Positions 47,687 through 59,605 are shown, counted from the first letter of the stretch. The stretch is DNA of 64,000 bases from Ostrinia nubilalis (GCF_963855985.1 NC_087099.1:3378001-3442000); one strand, 5' to 3'. Translations and numbers: made by a program. The notes: generated from the sequence alone by a model not told the origin.

Positions 47687-48675
47687 GGGCTTAACCCATT
47701 TATCGAAAAATTATAAGGATTTAAGTTTTTAATTTTTAGTTTTCACCTCTTCCTTCAAAAACAAGTGAAAGCGTGGGTAGCTTAACATTAATAAGCAAAT
47801 ATTTTATATCATGCGATAGCCAATAAAATTATCTATTAGTAGAAGTAGAAAACAGAAACAAGTTTCATACATTTTATGGGAGTAACACCCACGTTCTATT
47901 GATAACTATGTCAATATTTTTCACTCGACATTGGCAGAAATAAACCTCCCAGAGAGGTTTGGTTGCCACAAATAAAAAAAATAAAAAAAAGAATGGATTT
48001 AATTAGAAAAAAACATGACTTTTTTCACTTCTTTTTCAGTTATTTTCCAACACTAGAAAAACCAGGTCGTTAAGGTATGTTTTATTTGCATTGTATTATT
48101 AGTATTTGAGCTATTCTACAAAACGAATGTAAATTTATTAGTCTACGTCTATTACTTTTGACGTAATTGTTGAACAAAGATACCCCTTCCCAGCGGTTTC
48201 CATAGCGCACGCGACATGCGAAAATGCACTGCCTGAAAGAATCACACAACCTATTCCGATTACTATGGAAACTGCTGGGAAGGGGTATCTTTGTTCAACA
48301 ATTACGTCAAAACTAATAGACATAGACTAATAAATTTACATTCGTTTTGTAGAATAGCTCAAATACTAATAATACAATGCAAATAAAACATACCTTAACG
48401 ACCTGGTTTTTCTTGTGTTGGAGAATAACTGAAAAAGAAGTGAAAAAAGTCATGTTTTTTTCTAATTAAATCCATTCTTACTCCCTTAAAATGTATGAAA
48501 CTTGTATCTGTTTTCTACTTCTGCTAATAGATAATTTTATTGGCTATCGCATGATATAAAATTTTTGCTTATTAGTGATACTCACGCTATCACTTGTTTT
48601 TGAAGGAAGAGGTGAAAACTTAAAATTCAAAACTTAAATCCTTGTAATTTTGCGAGAAATGGGTCTAGCCCCAAA
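47687..48675. mobile_element. Large palindrome inside the level-2 element
   Basis: Arms of about 400-520 bp (47687-48209 and 48267-48675) pair around a 57-nt loop. The outer tips are GGGGCTTAACCCATTT and AAATGGGTCTAGCCCC. The left arm carries an extra block of about 105 bp (47886-47990) missing from the right arm. The site lies within sequence corresponding to the left terminal region (CATTGTCCTTTGAAG), so it is probably an insertion. Confidence 0.8.
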
Positions 48676-49256
48676 TTTTAAGTATTTTCATCGATAAAAT
48701 TGTCCATAGATTACGCCCTTAAAGTTTGATCACTACATGCCCGGACACACTGTATATTTAGATATTTAGATAAGATGCTAGTTTCTTAATGTACCGTCCC
48801 TACATTATAAACTGCTGGACAAGTCATCTGAGTTCAAAAGGGGCACTGCTTTCACTTGACTCATATGACCACTGGCGCCTCCTTAATTGCCCCCAATGAT
48901 GTGGCGAGCAGGTGCTGGGATTAGCCACGTGCCTCAGATAATATGGACACCAGCTGCTTACGCAAGCTGTTAAGTTGTTGGACCCTAATGAGAAATACGT
49001 GTTGGACCGGTGGAAAGTACCTACTTGTTACAATTGCAACGTAGTGTTTTTAAGTATAGGACGTTTAAGTCATGATCAAATCAAAACCATATAAGTGTTT
49101 TGAGACTCTAAGTGTAAGAGGTTTTAAAAAGATAAATGATATTACTAGCAGAAATATAAATTGGACTAAGTTACAAACGAGTATAAATCTAAAACTAAGT
49201 ATGTACCTACTGAATTAAGTTAAATAGCAAAGGAAGGGTGTGTTTCCTAAAGTTAC

Positions 49257-49320
49257 CTCTACCCTCGTAGATGACATCGAACACCCCATTGTATACCTCG
49301 TCAGCGCAACCACGATCACT
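49257..49320 (-). other. Weak candidate exon, or old LINE fragment, minus strand
   Basis: A 64-bp minus-strand block follows a long pyrimidine tract ending CTTGTCAG and precedes a possible donor (AGAG|GTAACT). One frame reads S-D-R-G-C-A-D-E-V-Y-N-G-V-F-D-V-I-Y-E-G-R and its phase would fit the long frame of the exon at 15134. A second frame is also open, and the frame runs on past the donor to a stop near 49207. The sequence TGTCAGAGTGATCGTGGT resembles a motif I associate with lepidopteran LINE 3' ends, so retrotransposon debris is at least as likely. A hAT MITE starts 40 bp upstream of the acceptor. Confidence 0.2.
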
Positions 49321-49359
49321 CTGACAAGAATGCCTGACTAAGATGAGAAGAGAAGAGAG

Positions 49360-49657
49360 TAGGGTTGCCAGGCGTCCGGCTTTAGCCGGACATGTTTGGC
49401 TTTTTAGGGTCTTGTCCGGCCAAATATTGCCGTTATATTTATTTGGTTGCCACGCCAGGCGAAAGTCGAGCCACAGAATCATATGAAGCGCATGCATCTG
49501 GATGTTGGTTAGCAACCGATGATGATAGTACTCACTCATGAGCTGACACTAATTGCACCCCCCCCCCCCCCCGTCACATGTCCGGCTTTTGGGCTAAAAT
49601 GTCCGGCCAAATGAAACACAAAGTCCGGCTTTTGTGATTTTGGACCTGGCAACCCTA
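49360..49657. mobile_element. hAT-type MITE, 298 bp, with poly-C run
   Basis: Ends TAGGGTTGCCAGG and CCTGGCAACCCTA are flanked by 8-bp repeats GAAGAGAG and GAAGATAG (one mismatch). The subterminal word GTCCGGC recurs many times on both strands. A run of 15 C lies at 49558-49572. Confidence 0.8.
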
Positions 49658-49665
49658 GAAGATAG

Positions 49666-50500
49666 ACCATCTCACTCTAACTTGATATCATTTTGAACAG
49701 TCAAATCAGAATTTCGCGATCCCACTCCCCCCGTATCATTCAAAAACTGTTGCAAATTAATCATTAGATACACTCTGATTCCCCATGACTGATAGTGAAC
49801 ATCCTGTAGATGATTAGCCGAACAAACGTCATGACTCCATGCACTGACCTCAAAATGCCACGCCACCGAACACAATGATCGAATGTCAATGCACCTACTG
49901 ATCCATGAACGGGCACAAAAACTCTACAAAACACGTCGTTTGAAAATTACCTTTTGCACAAAAAGCTTGAACTACGTGTAAAATGTTAAATAAATATCAA
50001 TAAAACTAGTTATTTATTTTGGTAGTATTTTACGTGGGCTTCTTAGCCCTGGAAATCGATTTTTTTTTCATTTTACATTGCCACTGATAATTTCGAGTCT
50101 GCGAAATTCCAGAACATATTTTTAATAGGAAATTATGTTAACGAATGACATTAGATAAAAGGATTTTGTTGAACAAGGAACAACGTCCTTTAAATTAATA
50201 AAATGAAATTGTAGTGTTAAATACACATACTAGTAATAACACGTAAATAAGACCCTTCCACGGATAGAGCATATTGTTCTGGTTGCTTACTCAATTAGAG
50301 CTCTACAAGACGGCTTTAATTTCAACACTTAGTCAATCTACACTAATTAAATTTAAACAGTTTACGAGTAATGTCGCGTTAGCAAACATTTAAATAATAG
50401 AGCACTATTATGTCCCATTAAGTTACTCGCGTCATTAAAAAAAATAAAAAAAACATCGAAACATAATGTTTATGGGAAATCTTCAAAAATTAGTATTGAA
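49666..50500. other. No gene recognised
   Basis: The minus frame at 49672-49875 reads somewhat like protein (L-M-I-N-L-Q-Q-F-L-N-D-T-G-G-V-G) and follows a fair acceptor (ATCATCTACAG), but it stops without a donor. Retrotransposon debris is the likelier reading. Confidence 0.3.
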
Positions 50501-50626
50501 GGCTGAGTTGCACTACGTTACTTTAACCGTAACTATAACCATAAGTTTATAACCGGTGTTTTTTGCATGGAGTTTGATAGACTTTTGACGTTTGTTAAAG
50601 TTAAAGTAAGATTGTGCAACCCAGCC
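50501..50626. mobile_element. MITE family 'GCTGAGTTGCACCACC', copy E
   Basis: Ends GGCTGAGTTGCACTACGTTA and AAGATTGTGCAACCCAGCC, with a short ATAAGTTTATAACCGG expansion near the middle. Confidence 0.8.
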
Positions 50627-51010
50627 CTTCGTCAAACAAAACACGATCTATAATAATGAATTCAATTTTTGGAAAATTGCAATTTCCTGTTTTTTTTCAA
50701 ACTGTGTTATCACGAATTGTTTTACATATTACACAAACTGTAGAAAAACTTACAACGTTCAAAGAGGAGTCTGAAGGTATGTGGCGTTTAGATGACTGCA
50801 AGGAATGCAGCAGCATGTACTTTGCAGTGACACTGACATACATAATACTTAGGTATACTCGGTAATAACATAGCAATCCCTCACGCCGCTAATTTTCTGC
50901 ATAGCGGACGTATTTGTTGGAAGCAATGAGTCATGATAATTTATGCAAAAAATGCATTAATGGCAATAAATGGCGAAGGGGCACGAGTAAACAATAGAAA
51001 CCTTGACTTA

Positions 51011-51128
51011 GGCTGAGTTGCACCACTTAATTTTGACCATAATTTTGATGATAACCGGTGCTTTTTGTATGGATTTTGACAGATTTTTGACGTTTGTCAA
51101 AGTTAAAGTAAGATGGTGCAACCCAGCC
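51011..51128. mobile_element. MITE family 'GCTGAGTTGCACCACC', copy F
   Basis: Ends GGCTGAGTTGCACCACTTAA and AAGATGGTGCAACCCAGCC; interior GATAACCGGTGC. Confidence 0.85.
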
Positions 51129-51779
51129 TTAGTAACAGTCTTTATAAACTGTTGACATTACTATTAGGCAGGTATAATAACATATATTTTCTACAAATGA
51201 AAATTTGATAAAATAATAAAAAGACTTGGGTCACAGATACCTACTTAATTCTATACATAATTACTCTGTAACTTTTTTGTGTGTCATTGTCATCACAGTG
51301 TCATTTTTCTTAGTTCTTAGGTTTATCGAAAGGTATGTGTATAATTTTAACAGTTGAAGCAAATATCGTACCTGGTCACAATCGTGATCTCTATGCGGAA
51401 GTATTTACACGATATATTAAATAATACATAACGAGTAATTCCAGTACGTACTCTACATATCACGAACACGTTATCACGGTTTAATTGCATTTATCGGATT
51501 TTGCCGTGATGGAATTATGTATTATTCGCTCTTGTGAATACAATTAAGGTAAGAACAAGATGCAAGATAAAGGAAAATTACACAGAGTTAGATACTCTAC
51601 TACACGTCATAACGTTTGCGTTTCTAAAAATGTCTTATTAGACCGATAGCTGTTATTTCTTGTAATAATCTTTACTAAAAAAAAGTTTAATTCAGCGACA
51701 CAAAACAACATCAAAAAAATCAGATGCAACTAAATAAAATAATGTGCATGTCACCGAAACGGTATCCACTCAGTGTCTA

Positions 51780-51927
51780 ACGCCCGTATTCACAAACATT
51801 ACTATGAGGTCTCACAGTGCGCGTGGACGCACAGGGTGACACACGAACCAATCACAGAGCTCTATTTAACACTGTGCGTTCGATTTGCTGCTTCACTTAA
51901 GCAAGCATCGTTTGTGAATACGGGCGT
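51780..51927 (+). mobile_element. MITE family 'CGTATTCACAAAC', copy 3
   Basis: The best-preserved copy, with ends ACGCCCGTATTCACAAACAT and GTTTGTGAATACGGGCGT. Confidence 0.8.
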
Positions 51928-52118
51928 CAGTATCATGACGAGGTGTCGCACGCGAGAGACACCACGACGCTGGTCTTCCGTGGATACCTCCTTATCAAAA
52001 ATCCTCTTAATTAGAAAATGTTATCGATGTAGGTACATATTTTATTTTTGACATAAAAAATATTTGAAATAATAGTTTCTTAGATTGTTTGAATGTAACA
52101 AGAAACTTTACTCTAGCT

Positions 52119-52307
52119 CAGTGTTCTGCAAAGGGTGTTCCGCGGCACACTGGTATACCATGGTCATTAGAAGATGGTGTGCCTCGAAAAAATAAGGTTA
52201 TCTTCAGTAAGTTAAGGGTAAGACTAACAAAGGTCATTTATGGTGTACCTCCAATAAATTTCGTTTTCCTAGATGTGCCTTGAACACAAAAAGCTTGCAG
52301 TACACTG
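52119..52307. mobile_element. hAT-type MITE, 189 bp
   Basis: It starts CAGTGTTCTGCAAAGGGTG and ends GCTTGCAGTACACTG, between CTCTAGCT and CTCTAACT (8 bp, one mismatch). All four CAGTG-type hAT MITEs in the window sit at CTCTA-containing sites. Confidence 0.8.
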
Positions 52308-53140
52308 CTCTAACTCCTTGATAAATTGGCATAATGTACTGTTTTGCAACAGAAACGTATACTCGTAGCCTCATGTGTTGACTGTAAATCATCGAATCCT
52401 ATGATGATTAATAGCGGTTTAACAATATCGCACGTACGTGCTAATATTTTGTAATGCCTAACCTACATACGCGCACCTGTCTTACAAAGCGTTTTGACCT
52501 CTTTTCGACTTTATTATTGTACATACTAGGCTTGCGCCGCGGCATGTGCCCTTAGTTACATAGTGGTGAGATAAAAACAAGCCACAGAACATAACAAAGT
52601 TCTGAGTCGGTAGGATTTTTTTATCTATTTGGCATTACAGTCTTTCTAGAGATAGGGAGGTACTCGTAGATAGAAAATACTGTATTGTATTATAATTTAG
52701 GCGGTCTTATCGCTATAAAGCGATCAAGAGATTACATAAAAATTAACTTTTGAACGATTTGTAAATTAACTCTATATACACTTATTATTATAATACAAAC
52801 AATGGTTTTTCCCTAGCTAAGTATGCGACATAACTGGTAAGCATTACAACGAACACAATAACATGTTCATTGTGCAAAGTTTATAATATCAGTAAAAAGT
52901 TTCTTAGAATCGCTTTGAAACGGATGATAATCTCTGTAACGCCTGTAGGAAACGACGTTCAAAACTCGATCCAAACTCAAGCATAGATTCGATTGTGAGA
53001 TCGGTTTCAATATTCTTAGGAGTTAGGACAGTCATTGACTTGACTCTATTCTATTATGTATTCGTCATCTATCATGTAGATATCATAGGGACATTATTTT
53101 CCCGTAGATTTTCTTTTTGATTAGTTTTCTTTTTTTTCTT

Positions 53141-53293
53141 AATCATTATCATCATCATGATCATTTTAGCCCTAGGACGTCCACTGCTGAATAAAGGCCT
53201 CCCCCAGTGACTTCTACACTACAACGGCCGGTTGGTGGCAGCCTGCATCTAGCGCCTTCCGCCTGCCACCTTGTGGGTGGACGTCCTACGTCA
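53141..53293 (-). pseudogene. RTE-like retrotransposon 3' end
   Basis: On the minus strand it carries the GGACGTCC(A/T)CCCACAAGGTGG block, AGCAGTGGACGTCCTAGGGC and a (GAT)n tail. It is truncated to about 150 bp. Confidence 0.7.
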
Positions 53294-53361
53294 CTGTTTG
53301 ATCCACGACAAAAAAAAGAAGAAAATCTCGCGTTCCACATCTGAAAAGAATAATAATTTAA

Positions 53362-53479
53362 GGCTGGGTTGCACCATCTTACTTTAACTTCGACAAACGT
53401 CAAAAATCGGTCAAACTCCATACAAAATACACCGGTTATCGATAAAGTTACGGTCATAGTTAGGTGGTGCAACTCAGCC
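53362..53479. mobile_element. MITE family 'GCTGAGTTGCACCACC', copy G
   Basis: In reverse orientation: GGCTGGGTTGCACCATCTTA to TAGGTGGTGCAACTCAGCC. Confidence 0.85.
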
Positions 53480-53689
53480 TAAATGTTTTCTACACGTTCT
53501 GAGTTTCAAAATCGTAGAACATCCCATCATTCAGTGCACGCTGGTTTTCGTTCTACAGTTGCCGGGTTTGACAAACCAATTTGGCTACATTTTCAAAATT
53601 CGAACCCGGAATGGAAAATGCGCGCGTGCGGAAATCTTGCGCTGAATTCTTTGCTCAAAGCTTTGGAAATGTTGGGCGGAAAATGAAAA

Positions 53690-55439
53690 GGAGAGATGCA
53701 GTGTGCCCTTGATTGAAGAAGACAGTTGCAGATAATATGTGCTTAAAACACGTCAAAAGGGATTTGATTTATGATGACATTGGTCTCTACCAAAAGTAGA
53801 ATATCATTGAGACTCTATTTACGTAATTCTATTTTCAGTACCTACCCGTAGAAGCTGTCAAAGGTTGTTTTTGGAACTGATGTAACTCTACACTAAGGAC
53901 TTATTTTATTACAACCACTTAGCTACGTTATCGATTTAACCAGCCTGGAATTAAATTATTTTCTCGATATTTATACTTAATTGACTTTACGTAACAACTT
54001 ACCTGTTAATACCACGGTTGACAATATGCACTCCTAACCTACAAACGTAGTGTATTGTTTGTTACGACATTACAATCCACGTACTATAAACTCTCACGTC
54101 ACTCATTCACGTACGAGTAGAGTCGGCCCGTGGGAAGTGATCTAAATTCTAACTCAAAAACAATGTAAACCTTTTTTAGCGTAACTATGCAAATTGATAA
54201 AAAGTGAAGGGTCAGTGTAACTAATTGTACTTACAAGTTTTTTGATTAATGGTTATTGGAAAGGTTTTATTAAGCGAACTTATGTTTAAATTATACAACC
54301 ACTTTTTCTTTCTTTAAAGTTATAACTAAATAAAGAAACCACCTAAAGAAAATCTCGTAAAAACATTGCTTACTTAAGATTTAGTGAAGCTTCGTCAAAA
54401 TAAATGATTAGATTTGATTTGATTTTAAAATATTTAGGAAAATGAAATTAAAATTTCTAAAATATTAATTAGAGACAACAACATAAATAAAAAAAAAACA
54501 GTCGCACTCAAAACGCGTAACCTGTGAAACCTCATTTAATTTTGTTTCGTGCGAGCTACGCTCTATTATCAAAACAAAACTTTTCTTTTTTATTCAACGT
54601 CAAAATGCGGCATGTTTTTATATGGCCAGTATCCTCCGCCACTCGTAGCACAAAGAAAGATTCCTTCAAAAATATTATTTTTAACCAACTTCGAACGCGA
54701 GATTTTAGCTGCCAGTACCAGGGCCGCTCCTACTATGCACCATCAGCTCGCAATGTCAACACTGCTTTAGCTTACGCAACGAGACCTCCGCAGAAAAATC
54801 GTTTCTAAAACCTGTTCCGGCGAACTCATCTCGAACTAAACGCTCTAGTAACAGAGTTCAATATCCTTTGACAAATAATGTGGGTCCGAGTTTTTGAGGC
54901 TGCTAATATCGTTACGAAATAAGCATGGCTACGTTGCCGTAACACGTTAGTTTATGGTTCGTACAAGAATGTTTGCAAGTAGGTATACTCTTGTTTTTGT
55001 TTTGACTGCATATTAAGACCTTTTTCGTAATATTAAGGGCATCATAATAATTGCTAGTTAGAGCTTTTTCCACGGAAAATTTAACTTGACCTGCATATTT
55101 TTTACAATAAAAAGTAGCTTAGTTCTAAGCTAAATTATTTGAAAAATCTCAAAATAGTACAATAGTACAAAGTAATAGACAAAAATAGGCATTTATAATA
55201 AATGCGAAAAACATAATGGTGATGAACAGATCGTGTTAAAAAAGTAGGCAACCAACATTTGCCCAAATTAATTTGCCAAAATAAACTAACAAAACTCGAA
55301 AGTATGATAATTTGGTACACGAAGATGTCCGTTTGTCACGGCAAAGTATTAATTTCATGTATTATGTATGATAATAGCCTGCCTTGACGCATGTATGAGT
55401 CAGATTCAACTCACAGTCCTACATAATGAGTTTGTTTGT
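53690..55439. other. No gene; LINE tail at 54395-54425
   Basis: TAAATGATTAGATTTGATTTGATTTT near 54400 looks like a truncated LINE tail. Overlapping plus frames at 54524-54808 (including Q-Y-Q-G-R-S-Y-Y-A-P-S-A-R) lie in a moderately GC-rich patch without splice signals. Confidence 0.35.
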
Positions 55440-55623
55440 TTGTTATATTACTGAGTTTGTTGCGGCGCTTCTTCTCAGCACTTGCCAAATGTTGGTCTCG
55501 AAGCGCTGGTAGGGTAAAAAGATTATGAGACATGTAGAGGCTCCTTAAGAGCATATTTTATGACGATTTGTAAGAACTATTTATTAGTCTAAACAAATAA
55601 AGAAATTTTGACTTTGACTTTGA
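55440..55623 (+). mobile_element. LINE 3' end with (GACTTT)n tail
   Basis: GCTTCTTCTCAGCACTTGCC, GGTCTCGAAGCGCTGGTAGG and a terminal AAATTTTGACTTTGACTTTGA tail are typical of a lepidopteran LINE 3' UTR. It is heavily 5'-truncated. Confidence 0.6.
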
Positions 55624-55707
55624 ATGACCAAATTAACCGTCGTCAATGTAAGTGGATTTAATTCCTTAATAGATGGTTGGATTGACACCTAGGTCTTTGT
55701 TCATTTG

Positions 55708-55708
<1 letters not shown>

Positions 55709-55754
<46 letters not shown>
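55709..55754. repeat. (CA)n microsatellite
   Basis: About 23 uninterrupted CA repeats. Confidence 0.95.
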
Positions 55755-55756
<2 letters not shown>

Positions 55757-55871
55757 TAAGTCGCCATGCAATTACTAGTCAAGGCAATACTTTATACAAC
55801 ATAAAAACAACATTACCTATTTAAAGACCTATACCTGCCAAAAAATTGTCAAGGTAATAGTACTATCCCAA

Positions 55872-55902
55872 TCCCAACTAATATTATAAATGCGAAAGTA
55901 AC

Positions 55903-55939
<37 letters not shown>

Positions 55940-56120
55940 TACGCTTTCCCGCTTAAACCTCGCAACCGATTTTGATGAAATTTGGCATAGAGATAGTTTG
56001 AGTCCCGGGAAAGAACATAGGATAGTTTTTATCCCGGTTTTTGAAACAGGGACGCGCGCGATAAAGTTTTTCTGTGACAGACAAAATTCCACGCGGGCGA
56101 AGCCGCGGGCGGAAAGCTAG
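55872..56120 (+). mobile_element. Lep1-type Helitron, copy 3, with (TCTG)n
   Basis: It starts TCCCAACTAATATTATAAAT and ends with the hairpin CGCGGGCGAAGCCGCGGGCG and CTAG|T. A TCTG microsatellite occupies 55904-55939. Confidence 0.9.
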
Positions 56121-57170
56121 TACAACATAAAAACAACATACAGTTTCTTATTCAAAAACCACCTACCAAAAAACGTAACAGCAAAGAACTATACTGTATT
56201 TTTGACGTCAAACTTAAAATGCAAATATTATGTCCATAAAGTAGGTACTATTTTTAATGTAGATCATGAGGTTCCATTTACTTACTTACGACTAAAGGGA
56301 AGTGGAATTCAATAAGTTTTCTCAGGAAAAACTCTTGAGTTAGTTATTTTTTAAGTAAAAGCTTTAAGCCAAACAGTATCAGTATATGTGAGTTTATTAT
56401 CTCTGTGATGTGATTTATTCCAATCATTTTGATTCAAAAACACATCAAAGTTTGGAACTTGGACATTGGAACACCCGGACGCGCCTATTTCCATGTTTTC
56501 CACATACGTCTTTATCAATTTTTCCTTGTGTTTGAGGCTTTATTTTTTTGCTACTAAGATGTTAAGATGTTTTTCTGTAAACAATTAATATAAACTCAAT
56601 AGATAGAGTATAAGTTTCATATATGGATAGAGCTCTTTGCGAATATCTCGTGCCATGCATTGCAATGCGACTTTATTACGCTTGGCGAGACTGAGTTACA
56701 CATAACGTGGTAGTAATAAGCTTTTCAATTATTTAGTTCTATTAGAAAAAAGTAGAAAAATAGTTTGAAAAAATAAGTACCAGTTTATCCTTATAATACG
56801 TACTGCATAACATAATCTAAGCAGGTTTTATCCAAGTCTGTGACTCAAGATAGGAAAAACAGCTATAAAAATAACAAAAAAATAGGAAAGACAACCATGC
56901 AGTAACTTAATGACTCATCTAATTTGCTTATAATTGGTATTAGATAACAATGCCCATTAAATAGGTGCATTTATAGAGACCAACTACTTACTCAGAATTC
57001 AATACGTTCTAATTGAGTAATCCAGTTTAATAGACGAATACCTAGGTAATTAAATTAATTACTTACTACCGTTTACTAATAACTTAATGTAAACCTTACC
57101 TTGTCAAAAAAAGAATAACAATGACGACTTTACTATTAAATGTTTCTAATTACTTCTAAATTATCATCTA
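56121..57170. other. No gene recognised
   Basis: AT-rich DNA with no element ends or coding signal that I could identify. Confidence 0.35.
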
Positions 57171-57479
57171 AAGAAAATGTTACAACTCACATTTCGTAAT
57201 AGTAGAGACGAGAAGATTCGAAATCAAATCAGTCGCTATTCTGTTAGCATCCGATTTTCCGAAAACTATTCATTATCGAACGAAAATGCACCAACCGCCC
57301 GTGAACTTGACGTCATTCGTTGCTATAGCAATACTCCCGGGGAAAACGACCCCTCGCCAATCCGCACACTCGCAAATCAAATTAAAAAATGGAACACACA
57401 AATTCGGAACGAAAAAAATACAGGCACAATTTTTGTTTTCAAAAAAACAACTGAAATGTCTCAATATTATTTGAAATTC

Positions 57480-58880
57480 GAACGGTTTATTTTTTTGTCG
57501 CGCTACGCGCCAGCAAGGCACGTCCACTCGGCGGTACGGGGCGCACTACGTAAATGTCAGCGCAATCGGCACATGTGCGGAGCGCTGTAAGGCCGCGCTC
57601 TGATTGGCAACGTTTTTCCAGGTCAACTTTTATGCTGATAAAGAAAACTTGCGCGTGACGTTCGTTGGGAAGTCTTTTAAAACCTAATCTTATAAATAGT
57701 ACTAATTTTTACTAAGACAATTGTTTTCAGACATTTAATTTTGTAAAAGGTCAAATAAGTCATAACTAAATTTTTGTCTAGACACTGCAGGTTAGTCAAT
57801 GTCAAAGGCGCAGTGGTACCAGAACACTGTACGTTCTATTTACGTACTTTATTTTTATTAAAATGTAGTTATAAATATTTCATTTAAATAAGCCAATTAC
57901 TACAATAAACAACTGAAAAGCTTCCTTGGTGGAAAACAGCTTTGTAACGTGCAGTAAGAGGATTTTCAGAATTAATAATTAATTAGTGAAGTTTAATTGG
58001 TAACTATGTGTATGTCTTCCATGAATGCTGTTTGTTTTCTTAGCAATAAAATAAAAATAAAAAATAAGTTTTAAGAGAGATACACACACATTTAAGATTG
58101 CAATGGCAAATTTATTTTGCTACATTGATTGAATAATTCAGATAAATCCCTTTCGATTAAATTATTTCTTTTTTTTTAAATATGATTGAAATTCGGTTTT
58201 CCTTGATCGGATAACATTCATAAATAGGCATTGGAAAAAACTGTCTGCATTTTAAAAATGTTAACGTCGTAAGAAAACTTCTCCAGCGTAGACGCGTCCT
58301 AATAAAGTGCGAGCGAGACGGTGCGGAGCCGGGTACATCCGCTTTTCTCGCGTTATGTAAGCTCCGGCCCTGGAGCCTGACGGGACTACCCCCGACCCCC
58401 GCCCTTGCCGGGCCCGGCCAGTGCTCGATGCGTATCGAGATGCGATTTGAATTTCGAACGATTCGAAACTTTCGAATCGATAACTTTTTCTTTTTTGAAA
58501 CGGTTTTAATTTTTATTTTTGTTGAGTTTTCAGCCAGTATAAAAGGCAATGATTTTTGATGACTTGAACGTAAAAATATTAATCGTAAAATTAATGCATG
58601 CATAGCACATTTTAATATTTGAATACACATAGAAACTAATGAATTACATTGAAACCGGTAAGTGTTAGTTCGCGAACTTTTTGATAATTTTAATTGTAAA
58701 AATAATTCAACCGTTGACTAAAACCAAATAAACCGGAATGACATCACCGAATAATCGCCGTATCGATTAGCACATCGGAATGGCGCAATCGAGTGCCGAT
58801 ACGTCACAACTCGCAAGACTCTCGCTCTCATCTCGCATCGAACTACTCGATACTCGCTCGGAGCTTCTAAACTGGGTTAC
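57480..58880. promoter_or_regulatory. GC/CpG-rich blocks, possible promoter or 5' exon region
   Basis: Three GC-rich blocks (about 57500-57660, 58260-58440 and 58770-58880) stand out in AT-rich DNA and lack visible TIRs. They contain inverted CCAAT motifs (GATTGGCAACG near 57602), a CRE-like TGACGTCA at about 57308, ATCGAT motifs near 58480, and a run of C/G-rich sequence at 58380-58430. They lie upstream of the minus-strand exons and would suit a distant first exon, but no initiator or donor pair is decisive. The 157-codon open frame at 58157-58630 on the minus strand is low complexity and resembles no protein I know. Confidence 0.2.
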
Positions 58881-59450
58881 CGGATTTTGGAACTCAATGC
58901 ACACAAATAAAACTCATTTAGCTGCCAATTTATTTATCAATTTATTGAGACGACTTTTTTATCGGTAGCCGATACATTTTGTCCTATCAAAGGCAATTTG
59001 CGCATTGATAAAATAAATAATGGCAAATTAATTAGGACATTGTTTGGGGGTAAACATTGTGGGGCGAATATTAAAGGGAGACTTCATGCATGGGAATTTT
59101 AGGGTGGAATGCTATGTCAAATTGTATAATGGTCGCTGGAATTTTACCCTGTTTCTAATATTAGTTCCTTTGGGATCTCTCAATTCATGTACTTTTTGGG
59201 TGAAATAAACGTTATTTGAGTCTGTATTAAGAGAGTATAATTGAATTTATTTTTATTGCGACATTTATCTCTCGTACTATATACTCGTACATTTAGCTCT
59301 AGTTAAAACTAATCAATTATATACGACATTTCTTAATAAAGGCAGTAGACCGGTAGAGTCAGAAAGATAGAGAATTTATTACTATGTTTTAACCTATTAT
59401 GATATATCAGTTTTCTAAAAATCAATTAGGTTCTTTAATTTTATCAGGAA

Positions 59451-59605
59451 CTAGCTGGCATGGAAAATTTCGTATCGCCTATGTTCATCAGAAATAATGT
59501 AGGATTCTAATGGTGAAAGAATTTTTCAAATCGGTCCAGTAGTTTCGGAGCTTATTCAATTCAAACAAACAATTAAAATTTTCCTCTTTATAATATTATT
59601 AGTTT
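59451..59605 (-). mobile_element. Short Helitron-like element
   Basis: On the minus strand it runs from TCTAAACTAATAATATTATA through CTCCGAAACTACTGGACCGA to CATGCCAGCTAGT. The 3' hairpin has decayed. Confidence 0.55.

Larger units (their letters stand above)
40735..48754. mobile_element. 8.0-kb TIR element at a TA target (level 2 of nest)
   Basis: The ends TACAGTGTGTCCGGGCATGT and ACATGCCCGGACACACTGTA are inverted for about 100 bp (through CAAACTTTAAGGGCG and ATCGATAAAA). It splits a Helitron; comparison with the intact copy at 5661 gives an empty site consistent with TA duplication. Without the 5.5-kb insert it is about 2.5 kb. No transposase frame was recognised, so its family is open; the TA target suits Tc1/mariner-type elements. 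Confidence 0.85.

Noticed and set aside
57177..57590. 137-codon plus frame as a gene
   Set aside because: Overlapping frames of similar length exist on both strands, composition follows base content, and no splice site or motif supports it.
58157..58630. 157-codon minus frame as a gene
   Set aside because: It is rich in I, K, S and R from AT-rich and C-rich runs, with no recognisable domain or splice context.
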